A stretch of 17,589 nucleotides of DNA from Lysobacteraceae bacterium. Its GTDB lineage: Bacteria > Pseudomonadota > Gammaproteobacteria > Steroidobacterales > Steroidobacteraceae. The notes beneath the pieces are model-generated. The model made no database searches, was not told the origin of the DNA, and saw only the letters and a program-made list of their open reading frames with translations. The position numbers were made by a program, and so were the translations under genes. The stretch lies in contig JAAYXG010000035.1 in the NCBI GenBank assembly GCA_012516015.1, forward strand, positions 1 to 17,589. Direction: 5' to 3'. This document shows positions 5,689 to 12,735 of this stretch, piece by piece (the first letter of the stretch is position 1; each line of letters starts with the position of its first letter).

Positions 5689-7464
5689 GTGGAGAAGAGC
5701 ACGAGCAAGGCCTTCGTCGAGACGACAGGTCCAATTGCGGGCGCGTTGGCGCCGACCGGCGAAGCCGGTACACCTTTATTCCTCATCAACTTGTGCGCCT
5801 CGATGGCGCCGGTTCAACCCGCAACCAAGTCGCTACCCGGCCTGGAAGCCTACCGCCTCTATCAAGTCACGCGCGTCGAAGATGGGCGCACGCGCTATCG
5901 CCTGCGGCTCGGCTTCTTTCCGTCCGATGCCGAGGCCGAGGCCGTGCTCCTCAAGGTCCGCGAACAGTACCCGACCGCGTTTACGGCGTGTCTATGTGAA
6001 GAGGATCGGCGGCACACGCGCGGCTACGTCGTGCCGGACCGCGCCGCCGCACCCGCGATGACCATCGTGCCGTCGCCGTCGAGCGCGCCAAAAGCTGCGG
6101 CCGAACCCGTCGCAAAGAAGCCGGCGACTGCACAGCCCACTCGCACGACCGGCGCACCGCGCAACGGCGCATCGGCGGCGAAAGCCGTGCCCGCCAAAGC
6201 GCCTACCGCAAGCAAACCGGCCGCGCCCGCAGCCCCCTCGTCGATCGAAGTCGCGCGGCACGCGCAGAAAGACGCGGCGCCCCCCGCTGCGAAACAGGCG
6301 ACACACAAGCCGCAAGTTGCGCCCAAGGCGCAACCCACTCGCGGCGCCGCTGCACCGAAGACCGATGCGAAGCAGGACACCGCTGCAAGCATGCGAGTCG
6401 AAGCGCTCGATCTGACCCTATCGGATCCGCCGCCGCCTCCAGCGCAGAAGACGAGCACGCCGTCGAATCAGCCGTTCCATGTAGGCAAAGGCGTTGATAT
6501 CCCAACGACACACCTTTCGCTGCAAGCGGAGTCCGCGACGACTCCAAGCACAAAGCCTGCCGCGACCAAGCCCGCAGCCTCCCCCGCCGCGGCCTCGCGC
6601 GGCGCGAATGGCGCGGCACTGAAAGCGCCGGCGGCCAAACCGGCTTCGACCACACCCGCAGCGCCGACGATGGCTGCTCCGCCGAAAGCGGCGATCCAGG
6701 CCAAGCATCCCGATCTCGACAGCACGCAAACCATTCGCGCACTGACCGCAGAGGAGCTCAACGACGAGACGCAAGAGAAGGTCTTTGCGATCCAGCTCGC
6801 CGCCTCCGAGCAACCCGTCAATTTGGATGCGATGCCGCATCTCGACATCTTCGAAGCGTATCGGCTTTATTCCGTGGCCACGGCCGGCAGCGGCAAGATC
6901 GTCCATTCCTTGCGGCTCGGCTTTTTCAAGGAAGCCCTGTCCGCCGAAGCCGTGGCGGGGTACCTCAAGACCTTCTTCAGCTCGCCGACCGTGATTCGCA
7001 TCAGCGTCGCCGAGCAGGCCCGCTTCAAAGATGCGACGCTCCCCAAGAAGCCGGCACCGGTCGAAACCAAAGCCAACGTCATCGAGCTCGACAGTGCTCG
7101 CAGCGCACGCGTCCCGACCGTGACGATGGAAGTGGTTCCCGGTCCCGACACGAGCGCGACGGGCTCGTTCAAGATGAACGCGACCGGCTCGTTCCGCACA
7201 TCCGACACCGCGAAGCATCGCGCGCTGCCTGCCGGCATGAAGCCGGCGGCGAAGAACGCCTCGACACCTACGAAGCGCTCCGCGCCGATCTCGCGAAAGA
7301 AAACCGCTACGAGCGGCAAGTACAAGTCGATTCAGAAGAAGTCGCTCGCCGAGCAACTGCTCGAGGAAGCAAAGGAAGTCGAGCTCTCGGAAAGCGGCAT
7401 TTTCAGAATGCAGAAAAGCGAGACTTCGCTGCTGTCGCGCTTGGTGGACAAGCTCAAGAAATAG
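5689..7464 (+). CDS. protein with two SPOR-like repeats, under a c-di-GMP riboswitch
   Basis: This 591-residue protein begins with GTG at 5689 behind GGGGAAGGA. It has two related modules. The first, at about 30-102 (FLINLC, then LEAYRLYQVTRVEDG and LRLGFFPSDAEAEAV), is mirrored at about 363-440 (FAIQLA, then FEAYRLYSVATAGSG and LRLGFFKEALSAEAV). The pattern resembles SPOR domains, which normally bind denuded peptidoglycan glycans. The 260-residue linker is rich in Ala, Pro, Lys and Thr. The C-terminus has two ATGSF repeats, a basic region and a helical end (SLLSRLVDKLKK). I see no signal peptide or membrane segment, so the location is probably cytoplasmic or export is non-standard, which is odd for SPOR. 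The riboswitch suggests a role in a c-di-GMP-governed surface or motility process; this is inference. A hairpin follows its stop. Confidence 0.88.
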   Translation: MEKSTSKAFVETTGPIAGALAPTGEAGTPLFLINLCASMAPVQPATKSLPGLEAYRLYQVTRVEDGRTRYRLRLGFFPSDAEAEAVLLKVREQYPTAFTACLCEEDRRHTRGYVVPDRAAAPAMTIVPSPSSAPKAAAEPVAKKPATAQPTRTTGAPRNGASAAKAVPAKAPTASKPAAPAAPSSIEVARHAQKDAAPPAAKQATHKPQVAPKAQPTRGAAAPKTDAKQDTAASMRVEALDLTLSDPPPPPAQKTSTPSNQPFHVGKGVDIPTTHLSLQAESATTPSTKPAATKPAASPAAASRGANGAALKAPAAKPASTTPAAPTMAAPPKAAIQAKHPDLDSTQTIRALTAEELNDETQEKVFAIQLAASEQPVNLDAMPHLDIFEAYRLYSVATAGSGKIVHSLRLGFFKEALSAEAVAGYLKTFFSSPTVIRISVAEQARFKDATLPKKPAPVETKANVIELDSARSARVPTVTMEVVPGPDTSATGSFKMNATGSFRTSDTAKHRALPAGMKPAAKNASTPTKRSAPISRKKTATSGKYKSIQKKSLAEQLLEEAKEVELSESGIFRMQKSETSLLSRLVDKLKK

Positions 7465-7485
7465 GTGACGCGACCCGCGTCGCCT
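7463..7485. terminator. hairpin between convergent genes, probable bidirectional terminator
   Basis: AGGTGACGCG (7463-7472) pairs with CGCGTCGCCT (7476-7485) over 10 bp including one G-T pair, with a 3-base loop. It fills most of the 33-base gap between the SPOR-repeat gene and the minus-strand lipocalin gene and overlaps the former's TAG stop. Short T-rich stretches flank it on either strand. Confidence 0.55.
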
Positions 7486-7497
7486 GTTTCGCCTGCC

Positions 7498-8616
7498 TCA
7501 CTCGGCTTCGTAGCCGGTCAACTCCAAGTAGCCCTTCCCGATGCGCGCGCCGCGCTCGTCGAGCACGCGGACGGCGCCTTCCCAATAGATCGAGCCCGTG
7601 CTGCCTCGAGCATCGTTCTCTTGATCGTCCATGAGCGGCTGGAGCCGCAGCGTTCGATCTCCTATCGCGATACGCCACTCGACCGGATACACGATGTCGG
7701 TTCGCGGCGAACGCCAATGCCGCAAAGGTGCCCATTCGATCTCATCCGGCCCGAACGCACGCACCGGTCCTGTCGGCGAGACTCGCCAAGTGCCCGCGGC
7801 CCAATGCTCCCTCCCGCTTTTGTCTTTGATTTGTCCGGCAGCCACGGCGCCGCCATCGTCCAAGTTGATTCCCATCCAATCCCATTGCATGGCCGCATCG
7901 TCGAGCAATCGACTCGACCATTCGTGATCGAACCATGCGGCACCGCGCACGCGATAACGCGCATTTTCGATCCGCACTTCACCCGTCGTCTCGAGCTGAG
8001 GCAGGCTGTAGTAGTAGCTCGCGTAGCTCGGATCCGGGCTCTTCTGACTGAAGCCGTTGTCGCCTTGAAGAATCGGCGGCTGCACGGCACGGAACTCGAG
8101 CTCGATCGAAAAGTCCGCCGCCGCAATCGACGTGCGATAGATTTCCCCCTCTTGGCGCAACGACCACTCGTCGATGCGCACATCGAGCCGCCCCTCCGCT
8201 GCCTCCGCCAACCCGAAACCTGCACGGGCCGACCGCTCGGCGCGCAGCAGACGACCGCGCATCGGATCGCTGATCGCGGCATGCGCAAAGAGCAGCTGTC
8301 TCGGGGCGAAGCGCGACGGATTCCGCTCGTCGACTCCCGGTCGATTGCGGAAGAACGTCACTTGAAAACCGCGCTCGATGCCCTCTCGATCGGTGAGCCA
8401 ACCCGTGACATACCACCACTCGGTGCGAAACGCGGGATGACTGCCTTCATCTTCAGGAAACGAGATCGCATATCCGGGTATGACGTCCGGGTATTCGGCC
8501 TCGCTCGCATGAACGAGCGAGGCCCAGACGATAAACAGAATGCACGCACAAAGCGCGCGCGCGCGAAGCAACGTCCGGCGCGCGGCCGTGTGATCCATAC
8601 GTGCCGTGACGCTCAC
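7498..8616 (-). CDS. attH: AttH/CrtC-like secreted lipocalin-fold protein of an Att-type ABC system
   Basis: This 372-residue protein starts at GTG 8616, overlapping the permease stop by 4 bases (GTGA), with a strong AAGGAGG site four bases upstream. ATG at 8598 is an alternative with poorer spacing. A signal peptide covers about 1-37 (LLRARALCACILFIVWASLV), with cleavage near VHAS. The mature part shows signatures of the AttH/CrtC lipocalin-like family: EWWYVTGWL (66-74), WFDHEW (228-233) and WDWMGINLDDG. Relatives are often labelled secreted hydrolase or carotenoid 1,2-hydratase, but in an operon with an FtsX-type transporter it is better read as the periplasmic partner of an AttEFGH system, perhaps carrying a hydrophobic substrate. 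The substrate is unknown. The reading frame extends further upstream without a stop, overlapping the permease, but that extension is not protein-like. Confidence 0.88.
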   Translation of the reverse strand: MSVTARMDHTAARRTLLRARALCACILFIVWASLVHASEAEYPDVIPGYAISFPEDEGSHPAFRTEWWYVTGWLTDREGIERGFQVTFFRNRPGVDERNPSRFAPRQLLFAHAAISDPMRGRLLRAERSARAGFGLAEAAEGRLDVRIDEWSLRQEGEIYRTSIAAADFSIELEFRAVQPPILQGDNGFSQKSPDPSYASYYYSLPQLETTGEVRIENARYRVRGAAWFDHEWSSRLLDDAAMQWDWMGINLDDGGAVAAGQIKDKSGREHWAAGTWRVSPTGPVRAFGPDEIEWAPLRHWRSPRTDIVYPVEWRIAIGDRTLRLQPLMDDQENDARGSTGSIYWEGAVRVLDERGARIGKGYLELTGYEAE

Positions 8617-10067
8617 CAGTCCTCCTTCACGGCTCGAATCACGTCGTTCGTCATCGCGCGACGTCCGCTCCACACCGCAATCGAAGCCGAGCTCGCCACG
8701 AGCACGAGCGTGAGCGCGGCAAGCAGGGCGCCCGGCGCGTGCAGGTCCATGCTCCAGTGAAACGATTGGCGATTGACGACATAGATCAGGATGAAGCTGA
8801 CCAGCGCACCGCTCGCAAGGCCGATAAGCACGCCGATCGTCCCGAGCACCGCGCCTTCGATCGCGAGCATCGAGCCGATCTGCGCGCGAGTGAAACCGAG
8901 ATGGCGCAGCGCGCCGAGCTCGCCGCGGCGCGCGAGCACCTGCGCGCTGATCCCCGAGGCGATGCCGAAGAGGCCGATCATGACGGCGACGAGCTCGAGA
9001 AGATAGGTAATTGCGAAGGTGCGGTCGAATACCGCGAGCGACATCTCCCGCAGCTCGCCCGGCGCACGCACGTCGGATGCGACATTCGGCGGCAGATGAG
9101 CGCGGATTTGCTCGCGCACCGCGGCGAGAGACGCGTTTCGGTCGAGCCAGAGCCATACGGTGTTGATCGCGCGGTCACCCGTCATGCGGACGTAGTCGCC
9201 GCGCGAGACGACGAGCGCACCGCTTTGATGCTCGTAGTCGCGCCACAGGCCTTGCACGAACCCGCGCAACGTCGCGCCGCCGAGCTCGAGCTCCACGACA
9301 TCGCCGGCATCGACATCGAAGAGATCGGAGGCCGTTTCGCTCAACCAGACGACGCTCGTGCCTCGCGGGGCACGCGTTGCGACTTGCTTCGTGATCCAAA
9401 GGGAATCGGCGAGCTCGTCTTGCGCGAAAGAGCGCGCGCTCACGGCGAGCGCGGGTCGCGCGGGATCGAGACGCGCCTGTGCGTTCCGGCTCATCGCCAA
9501 GCGCTCGACGCCGGCGATCGAGCCGAGCGCGCGTGCCGTGCGTTCGTCGAGATGCGCGGCCTCCCCGGCACTGCCGACCCGCACGTACAAGTCGGCCGGA
9601 AGGATGCGCTGGGTCCAGGCATCGAGCGACCCTCTGAACGAGGAGACCATGATCGCCATCGCGACCATCAGACTGAAGCTCACGACGATCGCGGAGACGC
9701 TGAGCGAGGCATAGCGCACGGTGCCGGACAGCTCGGCGAGCGCCACCTCGTAGGCTGGCGCCGGATGCCGCGGCAGCAGGCGAAGCGCGCCTTTGACGAG
9801 CCAAGGCGTCGCGGCGACAGTCGCAAGCAAGAGCAATGCGATCGACACATATCCGGGCAGCGGCAATCCCGCGATCGGCGGCACGAACAAGACGGCGATC
9901 GAGAGCGCGAGCGAGAGTGCGACTGCCCAGGGATGAACGCGCAGCACGCCGCTCGTGACGTCGCTCGCTTTCAGTGCCGTTGCGGTCGGCACGCGCGCCG
10001 CCTCGATCGCGGGACGCGCCGCTCCGACGAGCGCGACGCCGAAGCCGAGCGTGAAGAACGCGAACAC
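8613..10067 (-). CDS. FtsX-type ABC permease, C-terminal part (after in-frame TAG)
   Basis: This part is in the same frame as the N-terminal part and continues the same permease. It contains the fourth membrane segment (VFAFFTLGFGVALVGAARP) and two central hydrophobic stretches. Next come the RYASLSVSAIVVSFSLMVAM segment and a second periplasmic domain. Three C-terminal segments follow (YLLELVAVMIGLFGIASGIS; MLAIEGAVLGTIGVLIGLAS; LLAALTLVLVASSASIAVWS). The only start codon between the TAG and the first membrane segment is GTG at 10067, with GGTGAG directly against it, so independent initiation looks weak; the open frame runs back to 10133. It ends 4 bases inside the attH-like gene. If joined with 10134-11135, the whole is 840 codons, the usual length for a fused AttF/AttG-type permease. 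As a separate 484-residue protein it would lack the first three membrane segments. Confidence 0.7.
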   Translation of the reverse strand: MFAFFTLGFGVALVGAARPAIEAARVPTATALKASDVTSGVLRVHPWAVALSLALSIAVLFVPPIAGLPLPGYVSIALLLLATVAATPWLVKGALRLLPRHPAPAYEVALAELSGTVRYASLSVSAIVVSFSLMVAMAIMVSSFRGSLDAWTQRILPADLYVRVGSAGEAAHLDERTARALGSIAGVERLAMSRNAQARLDPARPALAVSARSFAQDELADSLWITKQVATRAPRGTSVVWLSETASDLFDVDAGDVVELELGGATLRGFVQGLWRDYEHQSGALVVSRGDYVRMTGDRAINTVWLWLDRNASLAAVREQIRAHLPPNVASDVRAPGELREMSLAVFDRTFAITYLLELVAVMIGLFGIASGISAQVLARRGELGALRHLGFTRAQIGSMLAIEGAVLGTIGVLIGLASGALVSFILIYVVNRQSFHWSMDLHAPGALLAALTLVLVASSASIAVWSGRRAMTNDVIRAVKEDW

Positions 10068-10133
10068 CTCACCGCTGCGAATCGCGACCTGGGTCGACTC
10101 GGTCGTGAAATAGCCCGCGCCGATGCTGCCGCT

Positions 10134-10136
10134 CTA
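10134..10136 (-). other. in-frame amber codon interrupting the permease gene
   Basis: The minus strand reads LARLGVDA-TAG-SGSIGAGYFTTES in one uninterrupted frame. The two flanking pieces match consecutive parts of one permease (GAGYF follows the third membrane segment in this family). The stop is codon 334 of 841 and lies in the loop between membrane segments 3 and 4, not at a domain boundary. No frameshift is involved. One base change from CAG, AAG, GAG, TCG, TGG, TTG or TAC/TAT would account for it. Confidence 0.85.
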
Positions 10137-11135
10137 TGCATCCACGCCTAAGCGTGCGAGCCACGTGCCGAGCATGATGCCGAGTGCCGAACCGCATAGA
10201 CCGGTGAGCGCGCTTCCGGCGAGCACGAATCCGAGCTGCTGACGGCGAGTGACGCCGAGCGCATGAAGCACCGCAAATTCGCGCCGCCGCCGCAGCACGG
10301 CGAGCGCCTGCGTCGAGTACACGAAGAAGCCGCCGGTGAACAGCGCGACGAGCGCGAGTGCGGTGAGATTCGCGCGATACGAACGCGAAAGACGCAGCGC
10401 CTCGTCCGTCGCTTCGCCCGGCGTCGTGATCCGAATCCGATTCGGCGCCAGCGATGCCAGCTCGCGACGCACATCGAGCGCCGAGGCGCCGCTCGCAAGC
10501 CGCACATCGACGCTCGAGAGTCGGCCCAAGCGCCCGAACGCCCACTGCGCCGTCGCGATGTCGAGCATGGCGATCGACTCGCGAAAGGCTTCGGCCGGCA
10601 ACACACCGCCGACCTCGAACGCGATGACGTCCAAGCCGACCTGGACCCGAAGCGCGTCGCCCTCGCGGAGCTCCAGCGTCTGCGCCGCCGCCGCGCTCAC
10701 CAGTATCGTCCTCGGGTCGAACAACGTGCGAGTCGTGCGATCGGCATCGGCAACGCTCGCAAAGGCGGGCTGCAACGCTCGATAGCGGAAGGCATCGACA
10801 CCCACGAATGCGAGCGTGCCGCGACGATCGGCAAGGTTCGCTTCCACTCGAAGCTGCGGGCTTGCGATCGACACGCCAGGCTTGCGCGCAATCAGCGGGT
10901 ACAGCTCCTCCTCGAAATCCTCGTTCGTCGCGACGACGGCCAAATCGGCGAGCCCGTATAGGCTGCGCGCGGCGAGCGAGATTTCATCCGCCGCCGCGCG
11001 ATTGATGAGGTAGATCGAGAGTCCGAGGGCGAGGCCGAGCGCGATCGCGATGACGGCAAGCAACGTGCGCCCGAGTTGGTGACGCATCGGCCCGACGACG
11101 CCCGCTTCCAGGAGCACGCCGGATCCGTAGCTCAT
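10134..11135 (-). CDS. FtsX-type ABC permease, N-terminal part (AttF/G-like, ends at TAG)
   Basis: The 333 codons start at ATG 11135, which overlaps the ATPase stop by ATGA (11132-11135), so the genes are translationally coupled. TM1 is at about 24-45 (LLAVIAIALGLALGLSIYLI). A MacB-type periplasmic domain at about 46-250 follows, then TM2 at about 256-282 and TM3 at about 301-325. The protein stops at TAG before TM4, which lies in the same frame downstream. FtsX-like permeases move lipids, lipoproteins or peptides, or transmit ATP-driven motion across the inner membrane; in Att-type systems the substrate is unknown. Alone, this fragment would lack most of the membrane domain and is unlikely to function. 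The codon composition is like that of its neighbours, so if the gene is decaying the event is recent. Confidence 0.8.
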   Translation of the reverse strand: MSYGSGVLLEAGVVGPMRHQLGRTLLAVIAIALGLALGLSIYLINRAAADEISLAARSLYGLADLAVVATNEDFEEELYPLIARKPGVSIASPQLRVEANLADRRGTLAFVGVDAFRYRALQPAFASVADADRTTRTLFDPRTILVSAAAAQTLELREGDALRVQVGLDVIAFEVGGVLPAEAFRESIAMLDIATAQWAFGRLGRLSSVDVRLASGASALDVRRELASLAPNRIRITTPGEATDEALRLSRSYRANLTALALVALFTGGFFVYSTQALAVLRRRREFAVLHALGVTRRQQLGFVLAGSALTGLCGSALGIMLGTWLARLGVDA

Positions 11136-11890
11136 GCGTGAACGGGCTCCTCGCGCTCGCTCAGCGCGCCGCTGCCATCGAGCACGTAGATGCGATCCGC
11201 AGTGCGCGCCGCAGCGAGCGAATGCGTCACGAGAATTCCGGCCGCGCTATCGCGCTTCAATTGCGCGCGAAGCAGCGCCAACACCTCGCGCGCGGAATCC
11301 GCATCCAAGTTGCCGGTCGGCTCGTCCGCGAGCACGAGCGAGGGTCGGTGCACGAGCGCCCGCGCAACGGCGACACGCTGCATCTCGCCGCCCGAAAGCT
11401 CGCTCGGTGCACTGTGTGCGCGTGAACCGAGCTCGACCGATTCGAGCATGCGTTCGACGCGTGCCATTGCGGCCGCGCCGCGCACGCCGTTGAGCGCAAG
11501 CGGCAAGGCGACGTTGCGAGCGACGCTGAGATGCGGGAGCAAGTGAAAGGCTTGAAACACAAATCCCATGCGCGCGCGCCGCAAGCGCGTGCGTTCGGCA
11601 TCGCCGAGCTGAGCGAGATCCTGACCGTCGAAGACGATGCGGCCATGATCCGGCGCATCCAGCCCCGCGATCAAATTGAGCAGCGTCGACTTGCCGCTCC
11701 CGGAGTCGCCCATGATCGCGACGTACTCGCCCGAGCGAAGCACGAGCGAAACGCCGTTCAGGACGCGGCGCGCCGGCGCGACGCCGTAAGCCTTCGCAAC
11801 GCGATCGATCTGGAGGAGCGGCACCGCGTCGCCGCGGCGCGAGTCGTCAGATGGAACGGACGCGGATGACGCAACCACAATGTCTTTCAC
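11132..11890 (-). CDS. ABC transporter ATPase (AttE/LolD-like)
   Basis: This 252-residue nucleotide-binding subunit shows all motifs: Walker A GDSGSGKST (61-69), Q-loop Q113, signature LSGGEMQ (165-171), Walker B LVLADE with catalytic E190, D-loop NLD and H-loop H223 (VTHS). It belongs to the LolD/MacB-type class that pairs with FtsX-like permeases, and the permease gene overlaps its stop by 4 bases. The first 24 residues before LLQIDRVAKAYG are poorly defined. GTG at 11890 has GGAG only one base upstream, and a later GTG near 11824 (VPLLQIDR) would give a more usual length of about 230. It lies 39 bases after the outer-membrane protein gene and is probably co-transcribed with it. Confidence 0.93.
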   Translation of the reverse strand: MKDIVVASSASVPSDDSRRGDAVPLLQIDRVAKAYGVAPARRVLNGVSLVLRSGEYVAIMGDSGSGKSTLLNLIAGLDAPDHGRIVFDGQDLAQLGDAERTRLRRARMGFVFQAFHLLPHLSVARNVALPLALNGVRGAAAMARVERMLESVELGSRAHSAPSELSGGEMQRVAVARALVHRPSLVLADEPTGNLDADSAREVLALLRAQLKRDSAAGILVTHSLAAARTADRIYVLDGSGALSEREEPVHA

Positions 11891-11929
11891 GCTCCATTGC
11901 GAAAGCGCGCTGCGCGATGCACGCGCAGG

Positions 11930-12634
11930 TCAAAAACCGATCGTGACCCCGAGCGATGCGGCGTACTGGAGAAACGTGTCGGACTTCGCGCGAATGCGGA
12001 ACGCGCCGCCCGTCGCGTCGGACACGCAAAAGAGATCGCCGTCGGAATCGAGCACGGTGATGAACGCGCGAGCGTCGAAGCGCACACCGAAACGATCCGT
12101 GATCGGAAAGCGCAGCCCGCCGCCGACCGAGAACGCGAACTCGGTTTCGTTGTCGAGACCGGGCTCATCGGGGCTGAAGCGAGCGGCGCCGACCGTCATC
12201 CCGAAATAAGGAATGACATGGCGCGCGTCCGGATGACTGACCGTACCGCCGATTTGGAGATACTGCACTTGCATGTCGAACGGCGTGGCGCCCTCCACGA
12301 TCGTGTCGAGGTTGGCATAGAACAGCTCGTAATGCCGCCAGTGCTCGGCGGCGATGTCGACGAACATTCCCCAGCTCGAGTCGTCGTCCAGATCGCGATC
12401 GGTACCGTCGCTCGGGTCCTCGAACTCGCCGCCGAAAACATAGCCGGCAAAGGGCGTCAGCTCGACTCGGTTGTACTGCCGTTCCGGCTCCGCCGCGAAC
12501 GCAGGCGCCGTCAACGCGGTCATACCGAACAGACCGAGGCATGAAATCAGCGCGGCGCGCAGATGGCACGCCGCGCCTCGCGGCGCGAATCCGAGCTTGC
12601 GAGGCTTCATCCTTTCCCATCCGAGTGTACGCAT
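11930..12634 (-). CDS. outer-membrane beta-barrel protein
   Basis: This 234-residue protein starts at ATG 12634, with AGGAG (12642-12646) 7 bases upstream; ATG at 12610 (MKPRKLGF) would also keep the signal peptide. The signal ends near 47 (LFGMTALTAPAFA). The mature chain alternates polar and aromatic residues typical of a small beta-barrel: VELTPFAGYVFGGEF, HYELFYANLDTIVE, YLQIGGTVSH, VIPYFGMTVGAARF, FSVGGGLRFPI. It ends with a Phe-terminated strand (AASLGVTIGF), as required for outer-membrane insertion. An acidic loop (DPSDGTDRDLDDDSS) may bind cations. No named family such as OmpW is certain. It is the first gene of the minus-strand set leading into the Att-type transporter, which suggests that it could be the outer-membrane partner. 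Confidence 0.88.
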   Translation of the reverse strand: MRTLGWERMKPRKLGFAPRGAACHLRAALISCLGLFGMTALTAPAFAAEPERQYNRVELTPFAGYVFGGEFEDPSDGTDRDLDDDSSWGMFVDIAAEHWRHYELFYANLDTIVEGATPFDMQVQYLQIGGTVSHPDARHVIPYFGMTVGAARFSPDEPGLDNETEFAFSVGGGLRFPITDRFGVRFDARAFITVLDSDGDLFCVSDATGGAFRIRAKSDTFLQYAASLGVTIGF

Positions 12635-12655
12635 TCGGCGACTCCTGACTTCGCT

Positions 12656-12674
12656 GCGCGAGCCCGACTCGCGC
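12656..12674. promoter_or_regulatory. 7-bp hairpin in the leader of the outer-membrane protein operon
   Basis: GCGCGAG (12656-12662) and CTCGCGC (12668-12674) are exact reverse complements with loop CCCGA, about 22 bases upstream of the ATG at 12634. It would lie in the 5' untranslated region of the minus-strand operon, or overlap its promoter. Confidence 0.35.
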
Positions 12675-12705
12675 CTCTAGTGGATGCGCTACGTTAACAT
12701 GTCCC

Positions 12706-12718
12706 CATGCATTGCATG
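12706..12718. promoter_or_regulatory. short palindrome in the divergent promoter region
   Basis: CATGCA-T-TGCATG is an odd-centred palindrome midway between the divergent outer-membrane protein and glucan-synthase genes, a suitable place for an operator. It also contains the in-frame TTG at 12712, an alternative start of the glucan-synthase gene. Confidence 0.3.
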
Positions 12719-12735
12719 AGCCCACCGCTCTTCCC

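Noticed and set aside
7465..8760. Plus-strand open frame of about 430 codons opposite the AttH-like gene
   Set aside because: It is Arg/Pro-rich and antisense to a gene with clear family motifs, signal peptide and ribosome site.
8617..9156. N-terminal extension of the AttH-like frame
   Set aside because: The open frame extends upstream over the permease, but the strong AAGGAGG site and GTGA overlap put the start at 8616, and the extension is Arg/Ala-rich nonsense before the signal peptide.
10067..10136. Frameshift in the permease gene
   Set aside because: The two halves are in the same frame (starts differ by a multiple of three) and join across one TAG; no insertion or deletion is needed.
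8739..10151. Long plus-strand open frame of about 470 codons opposite the permease
   Set aside because: It mirrors the permease on the other strand and is extremely rich in Arg, Asp, Glu and His with no fold signature; high GC keeps antisense frames open.
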